In this document: piece by piece, positions 25,206 to 33,097 of the stretch
Layout of the letters: the number at the start of each line of letters is the position of its first letter
Numbering within the stretch: the stretch's first letter is position 1
DNA from: CAIOHW01 sp964432565
GTDB taxonomy: Bacteria; Bdellovibrionota; UBA1018
Direction: 5' to 3'
Assembly (NCBI GenBank): GCA_964432565.1
Contig: CAYSOA010000004.1
Span: 39,139 to 103,138, forward strand
Length of the DNA stretch: 64,000 nucleotides
Program-made: the position numbers and the translations under genes
The notes under the pieces: model-generated
Databases searched by the model: none
What the model was told of the DNA's origin: nothing
What the model saw: the letters and a program-made list of their open reading frames with translations, nothing else

Positions 25206-27047
25206 CTAAGGAGAACAAACTCCGCCGCAGGTCGTCGGTTGACACCCCGTTCCACTTCCGTAGCGATTCGAACAGGTCGGAAAACACCGGAAGGAGCTCT
25301 CGTCCACGCGCTGCACTCGAGGACCCCACTGCCAGACCCCCGAAATCACGTAGGGGTCGGCAACCAGGGTTTTTCCGGCCTCACACGACACCTGACAAGT
25401 GGCCCCTCCCCGCGTCGTGCATCGGACTTCTTCCACTTCAGGCGACGGAGCCGCACAAACCGCACCGCAAACCGTTGGAGTGCACCCGGTTCCGCCACCC
25501 CAGCGATTTGAACAACCAGGACCACAGGAGATCGTCGTCTCGGTTACCTTTGAAATGGCAGGAGACCACGCCAGAGTGCCGCTGATGTAGTAGGGATTGG
25601 TCACCAACTGCATTCCTGCAGAGCATGACGCCTGACAGGACTGGCTGCCGCCCGGCGTGCGACATGAAATGGCTTCTGTCGGTACACGCACTCCCGCAGA
25701 AGAGCATCCTGACGACTGCAGGACATAGCTGTTGCCGACGAGGTAGATCTTCCGCCCGACGCCACTGTTGTTGTGCTCGGTGCCAGTCAGCACTTCCTCG
25801 ATGTGGCCGTCCGCGAATTTGACCGTAAATGAATAGACGCGGCGGATCGCTCCGTGCGTGGCGCCCAGATAATCCTGGCTTCGCTTGAAGTGAACCCGCT
25901 CGACGTCAGCGGGCAGGGCCTTCGCGTCTCGAACCATGACCCAAACATCGTCGTCCGGAAAGGTGCTCGAATCCGAGCCGCTGTCGGTGGTTTGACTCAG
26001 GTTCAGCTCAGGGATGGGCATCTCATTCGAATCCAGATTCAATTGGCCGGGCTGGGTCAGGTAAGGCGCCATCCGCGACTCGACGTAGTCGAAGTTCGGA
26101 TGCAGCTCGGTGAGCTTCGCGCAGGCGCAGTATTTTCCGATCTCCTGGTATTCACGAACAAACGTGACTGCGGCATCGCTTCCGGTTGCCGTGACAAAAA
26201 ACGGCCCTTGAGCGGAACCAGAGGAGATCGCCCCGATCCATGCTCCCCCACTATTCGAATAGCAGTTGGTGTCGTTCGCACGATTCTTTGAGCACAGAAA
26301 CCGACGGGCAATGGCAGTAGAAGTCGACTGCTCGGCAAGGCCGTCCAGAAAAGACGTCTGGGTTGACGACGACTCGGTCAGGAGCTGCGCCACATTGAAG
26401 ACCAGCGTCTCGTTTTGTGCCTGCCCTCGCGGCAGATCCGGAGTCGAGTGGATTGTGCCGATCGGATCCGCATTGAAGGCCGAAAGTCCGCCCTTGAATA
26501 CTCGTTGGGCATCGAGCGTGTAGAGCTTGCGATCTCCCACCGACCATTCGACCGCCGGCCAGGGCGAGAGGTAGATGTAATGATCCTGCAGACCCCTGTA
26601 CGTGTAAGCCACCCAGTTCGCACCGGCAGCACCGCAGGCGCCCCATTCGGGAGCCGGCAACTGCACCGACACGACCTGATATCCCGGCTGTCCGGGTGTA
26701 CAGACCTTACAGGCCTGAAGGATCTTGTCGTCTCCCGCCTGGAAGCAGCGAGACTGCAGGCCGGAATCCGGCGAGCCCGACGGCTCGGGCGAAAAGGTCG
26801 CAGAAGCCGCCAGTCCCGAGCACGGCGAAGTGGTCATCGCCGCAGTGATCGCGGCCTTCTTCTTTGCGTAATTGACGAGCACCTGCTCGCCTTCACTGGA
26901 AGCGATCTTGCGAAGCGACAAGTTGACCGACTGCGAAAGCAGCGCTCCGGTGACGGCAAGGCCCACGCCGGCCGAAACCACCAACCCCACCGTCACGTTA
27001 CCCTGAACACTTTTCCCGGAAACCCCGATACTGCGTCGAATCCCCAT
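25206..27047 (-). CDS. Large prepilin-like surface protein with C-terminal Cys-rich repeats
   Basis: A 613-residue protein. After a short basic leader, a hydrophobic helix (NVTVGLVVSAGVGLAVTGALL) resembles a pilin-type N-terminal anchor, although the Glu at position +5 is missing. A central region of about 400 residues follows, and then two tandem Cys-rich modules of about 70-80 residues at the C-terminus. It is divergent from two prepilin-like genes (27119, 27634), which suggests a shared surface filament or a tip adhesin. Start ATG 27047 is chosen because upstream residues are out of context. Confidence 0.65.
   Translation of the reverse strand: MGIRRSIGVSGKSVQGNVTVGLVVSAGVGLAVTGALLSQSVNLSLRKIASSEGEQVLVNYAKKKAAITAAMTTSPCSGLAASATFSPEPSGSPDSGLQSRCFQAGDDKILQACKVCTPGQPGYQVVSVQLPAPEWGACGAAGANWVAYTYRGLQDHYIYLSPWPAVEWSVGDRKLYTLDAQRVFKGGLSAFNADPIGTIHSTPDLPRGQAQNETLVFNVAQLLTESSSTQTSFLDGLAEQSTSTAIARRFLCSKNRANDTNCYSNSGGAWIGAISSGSAQGPFFVTATGSDAAVTFVREYQEIGKYCACAKLTELHPNFDYVESRMAPYLTQPGQLNLDSNEMPIPELNLSQTTDSGSDSSTFPDDDVWVMVRDAKALPADVERVHFKRSQDYLGATHGAIRRVYSFTVKFADGHIEEVLTGTEHNNSGVGRKIYLVGNSYVLQSSGCSSAGVRVPTEAISCRTPGGSQSCQASCSAGMQLVTNPYYISGTLAWSPAISKVTETTISCGPGCSNRWGGGTGCTPTVCGAVCAAPSPEVEEVRCTTRGGATCQVSCEAGKTLVADPYVISGVWQWGPRVQRVDESSFRCFPTCSNRYGSGTGCQPTTCGGVCSP
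25209..25664 (-). repeat. Two tandem Cys-rich protein modules
   Basis: Unit one (25422-25664) and unit two (25209-25421) share the order C-x-T-x-GG, C-x3-C-x-AG, a DPY/NPY-x-ISG strand, CSNR-x-G-x-GTGC-x-PT-x-CG-x-VC. Each has eight or nine cysteines with conserved spacing. They are too diverged at DNA level to be a recent duplication. Confidence 0.75.
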
Positions 27048-27118
27048 CCCAAAAGTGTAGCACAACAAGTTCCGAAAGCGGCGTTGACCCCTGCTGCGAC
27101 GTAGGCAACACTTTACGC

Positions 27119-27637
27119 GTGTCCCTTTCATCGAAGAACCTTCACCAAAACCACACTGGAATCACGCTGTTGGGCGGGATGGTCACCCTCGGCACGATTG
27201 CCTTATCGGTGTCTTTTCTGACCCAGTCCGCGCTGCACTCGCGGCGCACGAGTCAGGCCATCGAAAATCGGATTGATGCCTCGCTCGTGGCGAGCAACAT
27301 CCTGAATGCGATTGCAACCACTTCGACCGAAGGCATTCGAATCATGGCCGCCAGCGCTCCTGCCGACAGCTGGATCGACAAAACGAACCCAACACTAGCC
27401 TGGCTTGGCACGTGGGAATCGGCAGGAGGCGTACGGAATATTCGAGTGCGGTTTTCGGCGTTTCAGGTGCTTTCCAGCCCCACCCCCATGCTGAGCCCTG
27501 TTCCTTATCCCACGGCCATGCCCTCTCCCGCCTCGACACCCGAACCCTCGCACCAGGTCGATCTGGAGCTCGAGTTCTCGCGCGACTCCGGAAAAAGCTG
27601 GCAAACGTTTTCGGCCTCGAAGTGGGTGGCAAGGTGA
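27119..27637 (+). CDS. Prepilin-like protein, 172 aa
   Basis: It starts at GTG 27119. After a short leader ending in HTG comes the hydrophobic helix ITLLGGMVTLGTIALSVSFL, like a class III/IV prepilin but without Glu at +5, followed by ALHSRRTSQAIENRIDASLVASNILNAIA (an alpha-helical spine) and a small C-terminal domain with a Pro-rich loop. It overlaps the next prepilin gene (GTGA). Likely a minor pseudopilin of a type IV pilus or type II secretion-like assembly; which system it serves is not visible here. Confidence 0.7.
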   Translation: MSLSSKNLHQNHTGITLLGGMVTLGTIALSVSFLTQSALHSRRTSQAIENRIDASLVASNILNAIATTSTEGIRIMAASAPADSWIDKTNPTLAWLGTWESAGGVRNIRVRFSAFQVLSSPTPMLSPVPYPTAMPSPASTPEPSHQVDLELEFSRDSGKSWQTFSASKWVAR

Positions 27638-28275
27638 ACACGCGGCAGGGTTACAGCACGGTCGAGCTGATTCTGGCGTCAGCGGTCACGCTTCTCGCGA
27701 CGATGATTCTTGGGCTTTCGATCACCTATTTCATCGGACAGGCCTCGCGACAGAAAGTTCAGATCGAACAAACGGCGCAGGCTCAGGCGTTTTTGCAGCT
27801 TTTGCGCAAAGACCTGGCATCGGCTTCCGATATCGCCGTCGATCCTCCGAGCTCGCAAGCTCCCACCGGGTTCAAGCTCACCCAGAAGATCCTGAGTGCG
27901 GGCGCTGTCACGACACGTGACACGACCTACACGATCGGTGGAGCCACCACCTGCACGACCTCCACCAAGAAATCTTTTGCCTGCATCCGCGTGCAGCGAA
28001 AATCCGGAGAGAATGCTCCGGTCGAATTACCGAACGTCGTGGCGTTCCGATGGTGCTCCGAAAAGCTGCGAGCCGGAACACATTCGGTGCCCGCCGATTG
28101 CGCGGCACTCACCGCGCTCAACCAGCCCCTTCCAGCCACCCCCGCCCGCTTCATCGGCGAGATCACCGTTTTGGCCCACCCCGAGCGACCCGCCGGAGAG
28201 CAGACCAAGGTCGTCCCTTTCATCTATGAAGCTGGCAATCTCGGCGCGAAGATCCAGGTCCTGAAGACCGAATGA
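27634..28275 (+). CDS. Type IV prepilin-like protein (PilW/minor pilin-like)
   Basis: A 213-residue protein starting at GTG 27634, which overlaps the stop of the gene before. It has a clear prepilin cleavage site: leader MNTRQG followed by YSTVELILASAVTLLATMIL, with Glu at +5 of the mature protein. A helical spine (QKVQIEQTAQAQAFLQLLRKDL) and a C-terminal domain with Cys pairs (TTCTTST, FRWCSEK, PADCAAL) follow. It would be processed by a prepilin peptidase, which is not in this window. Confidence 0.8.
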   Translation: MNTRQGYSTVELILASAVTLLATMILGLSITYFIGQASRQKVQIEQTAQAQAFLQLLRKDLASASDIAVDPPSSQAPTGFKLTQKILSAGAVTTRDTTYTIGGATTCTTSTKKSFACIRVQRKSGENAPVELPNVVAFRWCSEKLRAGTHSVPADCAALTALNQPLPATPARFIGEITVLAHPERPAGEQTKVVPFIYEAGNLGAKIQVLKTE

Positions 28276-28342
28276 CACCCGAGCTTCCGAAGGGCTGACC
28301 GAGGCTTGTAGCACGCGAACTTTGCGCGCCGAATCTATCCAC

Positions 28343-29650
28343 TCAGTAGCGGTTTCTTCGTTCGGTCTCGCTCTTCAACAAGAGCGGATTGGAAATGATG
28401 CGGTCCCGCGCCGTTTCGGCCTCAAGACGCGAGGAATAGGTTCCCCAATAAAGACGAGCCGTTTTCCCGGAACGCTCCCTTTTCGTGAGATAAAGCCGAA
28501 ATTGCGACGTCCAGAAGCCCGGTTTCTGAGACTTCACGATCACATCCTCCACCGTGTAGATCGACCGACTGACCGTTGCTGGCTCAAGCGAATCGTCTCC
28601 GGCGTCGACATGAACCTCCTCGGGAAGACCCTCGAGAAGCATCTCCTTCATCAGCCTCAGCAGTTTTTCGCCGCCGGGTGAGTCGACCTCCCCTAGACCG
28701 AACACTTCATCGTAATAGCGATTATTCTTCAGACCAATCGTCAACTCTGGCGCCCGATAGATCTTCTCATCCTGAATCTCAAACGCGCCCTGCGACAAGC
28801 TGATGCGCTCCCACTGATAGAGCTTGCGCTTTTTGAGCTCAAGATCTCCTGCACGACCACCAGCCTTAGAGACATAGTCCTCGCGCTCAGTCTCGTTGCA
28901 GGCCAGAAGGCGCAGCTCTTCTCGACCCTCTTTCTCCTCTACGCAGTACCCTGAACCTCCCTTTTGAATCCACCCCCAGCAGGATTTAGATTCGAATTCG
29001 CGGCACTTCGGAAACTCGAGACGGCCGGAGTCGTTGGCCTGGGAGTATTCGATCCAGAAGTTGTTCTTTCCGGGCAGATACGGATCCCACAATCCGCTCG
29101 AGATCTCCTGATTGACTCGAACCTCGAGGTTCGGCACCGGCATCTCCTTCAGAAGCTGCTGGGTTCCCTCGCGAAGACGCGTCGGATCGTTGCCTCCCGA
29201 ACAGGCCGTATTGTCGACGCGCAGATCGATCTCGTACTTGCTCGCCGCCGGAAGAATATCCGTTCTCAGCCACTCGACGGTCTGGTTGGCGCTCGCCCAG
29301 TGTCCGACATAGCCGACGACGACCTTCTTCTGCCGAAAGCTCTCGTCCAGAAGGTCGGACAGTTCCGGAAGCTTTCCGGACTCGATGCGAAGCGTTTTTG
29401 CGCAGGACTGATGAGTGAACCAGATGCTGCACCCCAGCTTGAAGAAACCCTGCTGGCTCTTCGGAAACGAGCCGATCTCGCACACACAAAGGTCATTCTC
29501 GCGCACTTCAGCCTTGCGCTTCCAAAAGGCCGGGTCGCGACTGCCGTCATCAACGAATGGCTGTGAGGACACGGTTCCGGAAGGCACCGTCGAACAGCCC
29601 GCAAGGATGATGGTCGCTCCCCAAAGGCTCCACGTTGAAAAGTTGTGCAT
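28343..29650 (-). CDS. Hypothetical lipoprotein, 435 aa
   Basis: The signal WSLWGATIILAGC ends in a lipobox (Cys about residue 19). The first domain has several Cys pairs (ENDLCVCEIG, LGCSIWF, SCAKTL). The last 35 residues (ARLYWGTYSSRLEAETARDRI) have a SPOR-like look, which would fit binding to denuded peptidoglycan, but this is weak. It precedes the convergent prepilin gene. I start at ATG 29650 because of the signal. Confidence 0.6.
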   Translation of the reverse strand: MHNFSTWSLWGATIILAGCSTVPSGTVSSQPFVDDGSRDPAFWKRKAEVRENDLCVCEIGSFPKSQQGFFKLGCSIWFTHQSCAKTLRIESGKLPELSDLLDESFRQKKVVVGYVGHWASANQTVEWLRTDILPAASKYEIDLRVDNTACSGGNDPTRLREGTQQLLKEMPVPNLEVRVNQEISSGLWDPYLPGKNNFWIEYSQANDSGRLEFPKCREFESKSCWGWIQKGGSGYCVEEKEGREELRLLACNETEREDYVSKAGGRAGDLELKKRKLYQWERISLSQGAFEIQDEKIYRAPELTIGLKNNRYYDEVFGLGEVDSPGGEKLLRLMKEMLLEGLPEEVHVDAGDDSLEPATVSRSIYTVEDVIVKSQKPGFWTSQFRLYLTKRERSGKTARLYWGTYSSRLEAETARDRIISNPLLLKSETERRNRY

Positions 29651-29766
29651 GGCAGCTCTCCTCCAAGTCAATAGACTCCAGCAAACGGATCGGCACGAGA
29701 CAAAGGTGGCACAAATCTTTTCGTCGAAGTCGACTCGTCTCGACAGACCCACCCCAATGGCCCGCA

Positions 29767-30528
29767 CTAGGGCGCTTTTTCTGGTGCCGGGCGAATCAAG
29801 TCGCGAAAATAGCCGTTAAAAAGATCTCCCTTTTCGTCGCCGTACAGGTCGACCGGATTGTACTTTCCGGGAGCAGGGCCGAACCGCTCGGCCTCAGAAA
29901 CAAAGAAAACGAGAGGATTGGTGGAGCTCGCCTGCTGCGTCGTCAGCCACTCGATCCATTCCTCGGCGCTCACGACCCGGCTGAGCTCTGAGTCGATGAC
30001 CCACCAGCCCCCTTCCTTTGCTGCGACCAGGGCGGCCACATGATGCCCCCAACCGCCAAGCATCGGACCGACTCCCCAGATCTTGAGTATCCGAGACCGG
30101 GCAAGTCCTCGCCGAAGCGCCTCGAGATGAACGGCCGTCGCCCGACCGAAACAAAAGCCGAAGTTTCCCTTGGGGTCATATCATTTGAGATGCCTCATCC
30201 CGGCGACTGGATGGCAGTTCAGGTACTCGAAAAGGTCTTGTGCCTCACGAAGCGACATCCCTCCCTCGCGTCGGGCAGGGGGCGGTAACTGAGCCCGCAG
30301 TGCTCTCGATAGGTCGTTGTTCCACTGCTCGACAGCCAAAAGCCCCTCGTCCCTGCGAAGCAGGCTCGAGCGCACGCTAAAAAAATCCTTCCCACTGGTG
30401 CGACCGACGACAGAGTCCAGCCATTCCGCGTTCATCCTCTGTTCCAGCCTCTCGAACAGGTCACTGCAGTCACTGGCATGAACGGCGGATCCAGCGACGA
30501 TGGAAACGACCATCAGCGCAAGCCTCAT
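29767..30528 (-). pseudogene. Protein-glutaminase-like gene interrupted by an in-frame TGA
   Basis: One reading frame runs from ATG 30528 (signal peptide MRLALMVVSIVAGSAVHAS) to the TGA at 30181-30183, then stays open in the same frame for 138 more codons to the stop at 29767. The part after the TGA carries the expected catalytic region of protein-glutamine glutaminase-like enzymes: Cys in GNFGFCFGRATAVHL, His in GGWGHHVAALV and Asp in WWVIDSELS. No in-frame start lies between the TGA and the Cys. An upstream start at 30627 is possible. It may be a recent pseudogene, a sequencing error or a recoded gene. Active enzyme would deamidate glutamine side chains in target proteins. Confidence 0.75.
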
Positions 30529-30715
30529 CCCCAGTCCGTTCTTCACCGTTCGAAAGTGTTTGATCAGCAATCGTTTCGTCACAGCGTTTTCCGTCAAATC
30601 CTCGTCGGCCTTCAGGGGGGTTGGCATGAGTTTTTCTCGCTACTCCACACCACGCCTTTCAGGTCAGTGAAGACACAACTGATGCGTCCCCGACCGAGGG
30701 CCTATTCTCGAGAGC

Positions 30716-31183
30716 ATGAACCCTGCATCCGACGAATGGCGCATCTTTCTTCGTCACGCCCATCGCGAGCTTTTCGATCGCTCGCAGGACAACGGCCTCT
30801 CCGAGAAGGGACACCGTCAGGGCCGCAAGATCCAGGAATGGCTGAAAGAGCATTCACCCAAGCCCGATCGCGTGTTCTCGAGCCCGAAGCTGCGGTGCCT
30901 CGAGACCGCGGAGTATGTTGCGAAACTCTACGGACTCGAAGTCGAGATCCTACACGAGCTGGACGAGCAGCGCCCCGAGGAGAGCGACCAGGGCTTCAAG
31001 AATCGCGTGGCGAACTTCCTCGGCTCGAAACAGTGCCCGCCGCGCTCGGTCTTTTGCACGCATGGAGACGTCCTGCCGGAGCTGGCTCGACTTCTGGGCC
31101 TGCCGGGAGTCGACATTCACAAGGGCGATCTGTTCATCGAACGCGACGGCAGGATCGTCAGCACCAACCCGGTTCGGGCGTAA
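30716..31183 (+). CDS. SixA-like histidine phosphatase family protein
   Basis: A 155-residue protein of the phosphoglycerate-mutase-like fold. The catalytic motif is IFLRHAHRE (RHA/RHG type), with the second Arg in VFSSPKLRCLETAEY and the second His in VFCTHGDVLPE. This short form matches SixA, which dephosphorylates phosphohistidine in phosphotransfer proteins. The substrate here is unknown. It is followed by the inverted-repeat element at 31186. Confidence 0.85.
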   Translation: MNPASDEWRIFLRHAHRELFDRSQDNGLSEKGHRQGRKIQEWLKEHSPKPDRVFSSPKLRCLETAEYVAKLYGLEVEILHELDEQRPEESDQGFKNRVANFLGSKQCPPRSVFCTHGDVLPELARLLGLPGVDIHKGDLFIERDGRIVSTNPVRA

Positions 31184-31185
31184 AT

Positions 31186-31445
31186 GGTCGGGCCCACCTT
31201 TTGGTTTCGGAACTGCGTCAAAACACGCAGGAGTGACTCAGAAATTCACCGTTCGGGTACGGACAGTCCTCGCTCCGCTTTGCGGAGCTGCGGAACTACC
31301 GAACGGATGAATTTCCGGATCACCCCTGCGCGCCTGCACGCCGGGATCCGGAAGAGTCGCGCCCGCGAGTTCCCTGCGCAGCAGGGTTGTCTGAAGCGGG
31401 CGTGCTCTTTCGGTCCGGGCCTGGAAGGTGGAAGGTGGGTCCGAC
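31186..31445. repeat. Structured inverted-repeat element (MITE/REP-like or structured RNA)
   Basis: This fills the 284 bp gap between the sixA-like and carboxyltransferase genes. Its ends pair: GGTCGGGCCCACCTT (31186-31200) against AAGGTGGGTCCGACC (31431-31445), 14 of 15 matching. Inside are four further hairpins: CTGCGT/ACGCAG (31213-31230); AAATTCACCGTTCGG (31242-31256) with its near-complement at 31299-31314, enclosing GCTCCGC/GCGGAGC (31272-31288); CCGGATC/GATCCGG (31315-31351); and CCCTGC/GCAGGG (31372-31386). No open reading frame uses it. It could be a non-autonomous mobile element of REP/RAYT type or a folded leader RNA of the downstream gene. Confidence 0.7.
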
Positions 31446-31467
31446 CCTTTTGTGGTAAGTTCGAGCC

Positions 31468-33087
31468 ATGCCTACCGAAAGCCCCGTCCTCAAGTCGCAA
31501 GTGCAGACCTCTTCTGACGAGTTTCGCGCCAATGCCGAGCACCATCGGCAGCTCGCCGCCGAGCTCGAGGCCCGAACCGAGGAGGCCCGTGGGGGGGGCG
31601 GCAGAGAAGCCCGAGAACGACATCAGAGTCGTGGAAAACTTCTGGTTCGCGATCGTATTGGCGCACTGGTCGATCCGGGCACCTCGTTCCACGAACTCTC
31701 GGCGCGGGCGGCGAATGGGATGTATGACGGAGCCGCTCCCTCCGCCGGCGTTGTCACGGGAAACGGCGTCGTACATGGACGCGAGGTGGCCATCGTGGCC
31801 AACGACGCCACCGTCAAGGGCGGCACCTATTTTCCGATGACCGTGAAGAAGCACCTCCGCCTTCAGGAGATCGCTCGCGAGAACAGGCTTCCCTGCGTCT
31901 ATCTCGTTGACTCGGGCGGGGCCTACCTGCCGCTGCAGTCTGAAGTTTTTCCAGACCGAGACCACTTCGGACGCATCTTCTACAACCAGGCCTCGATGTC
32001 GGCCGAAGGCATCCCGCAGGTCGCCGTCGTCATGGGTTCCTGCACTGCAGGAGGCGCCTATGTCCCGGCAATGTCGGATGAAACCATCATTGTCAAAAAC
32101 CAGGGCACGATTTTTCTGGGCGGCCCTCCGCTCGTCAAGGCTGCAACCGGAGAAGTGGTCACGGCCGAAGAACTTGGCGGTGGAGACGTCCACTCGCGCA
32201 CGTCGGGAGTTACCGACCATCTGGCCGAGAATGATGAGCACGCTCTCGAGATCGCTCGTTCGGTACTGGCCCACCTGAATCGCCCGGCGCCGACCTCCTG
32301 CGACCGCCAGGCGGTCGAAGAGCCGCTCTACGATCCCGCAGAAATCGCAGGAATCCTTCCGCAGGACCTGCGCCAGCCCTTCGACGTCCGTGAAGTCATC
32401 GCTCGACTCGTCGACGGCTCGCGTTTTCATGAGTTCAAGGCGCTCTATGGCACGACGCTCGTCTGCGGCTTTGCCAATCTCTGGGGATACCCCGTGGGCA
32501 TCATCGCCAATAACGGCATCTTGTTCAGCGAGTCGGCCCTCAAGGGCGCGCATTTCGTCGAGCTGTGCTGCAAGCGCAAGATTCCGCTGATCTTTCTGCA
32601 GAACATCACAGGCTTCATGGTCGGCAGAAAGTACGAAACCGGTGGCATCGCCAAGGACGGGGCCAAGCTCGTCACCGCCGTTTCGAACGCCAGGGTGCCC
32701 AAGTTCACCGTCCTGATGGGCGGCAGCTATGGAGCCGGAAACTACGGCATGTGCGGACGCGCCTTTCAGCCGCGCTTTTTGTGGAGCTGGCCTAACTCCC
32801 GAATTTCGGTCATGGGCGGAGAGCAGGCTGCCAACGTCCTGTCGCAGGTCAAGATCGACCAACTTCAGGCGAAGGGAATGAAGCTCTCGCCGGAAGAAAT
32901 TGCGGCCATTCAGGATCCGGTTCGCGAAGCCTACGAACGCGAGGGAAATCCCTACTTCGCCACCGCTCGTCTGTGGGATGATGGAATCGTGATGCCGTGG
33001 AAGACGCGAGAGGCACTCGCGCGGGCTCTGTCGACGGTCTACAATGCCCCCATTCCCGAAACGGACTTCGGGGTCTTTCGAATGTAA
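31468..33087 (+). CDS. Acyl-CoA carboxyltransferase beta subunit, probable methylcrotonyl-CoA carboxylase
   Basis: A 539-residue carboxyltransferase with two crotonase-like domains. Motifs are the N-terminal ERHQSRGKLLVRDRI, FHELSARAANGMYDG, the glycine-rich VVMGSCTAGGAYVPAMSD, FLGGPPLVKAATGE, FLQNITGFMVGRKYE and the biotin-loop GGSYGAGNYGMCGRAF. This pattern is that of methylcrotonyl-CoA carboxylase beta. It would pair with the biotin carboxylase and carrier at 21551-23535, about 8 kb upstream on the other strand. The GGC-rich linker GGGGREA near residue 42 is unusual but in frame. The leader is the structured element at 31186. Confidence 0.93.
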   Translation: MPTESPVLKSQVQTSSDEFRANAEHHRQLAAELEARTEEARGGGGREARERHQSRGKLLVRDRIGALVDPGTSFHELSARAANGMYDGAAPSAGVVTGNGVVHGREVAIVANDATVKGGTYFPMTVKKHLRLQEIARENRLPCVYLVDSGGAYLPLQSEVFPDRDHFGRIFYNQASMSAEGIPQVAVVMGSCTAGGAYVPAMSDETIIVKNQGTIFLGGPPLVKAATGEVVTAEELGGGDVHSRTSGVTDHLAENDEHALEIARSVLAHLNRPAPTSCDRQAVEEPLYDPAEIAGILPQDLRQPFDVREVIARLVDGSRFHEFKALYGTTLVCGFANLWGYPVGIIANNGILFSESALKGAHFVELCCKRKIPLIFLQNITGFMVGRKYETGGIAKDGAKLVTAVSNARVPKFTVLMGGSYGAGNYGMCGRAFQPRFLWSWPNSRISVMGGEQAANVLSQVKIDQLQAKGMKLSPEEIAAIQDPVREAYEREGNPYFATARLWDDGIVMPWKTREALARALSTVYNAPIPETDFGVFRM

Positions 33088-33097
33088 GGACTTTGCC

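Noticed and set aside
30155..30183. Selenocysteine insertion at the TGA of the protein-glutaminase-like gene
   Set aside because: Only a weak 5 bp stem (GAAAC/GTTTC) follows the TGA, without a SECIS-like loop, and the position is not a known Sec or Cys site of the family. Mutation or error is more likely.
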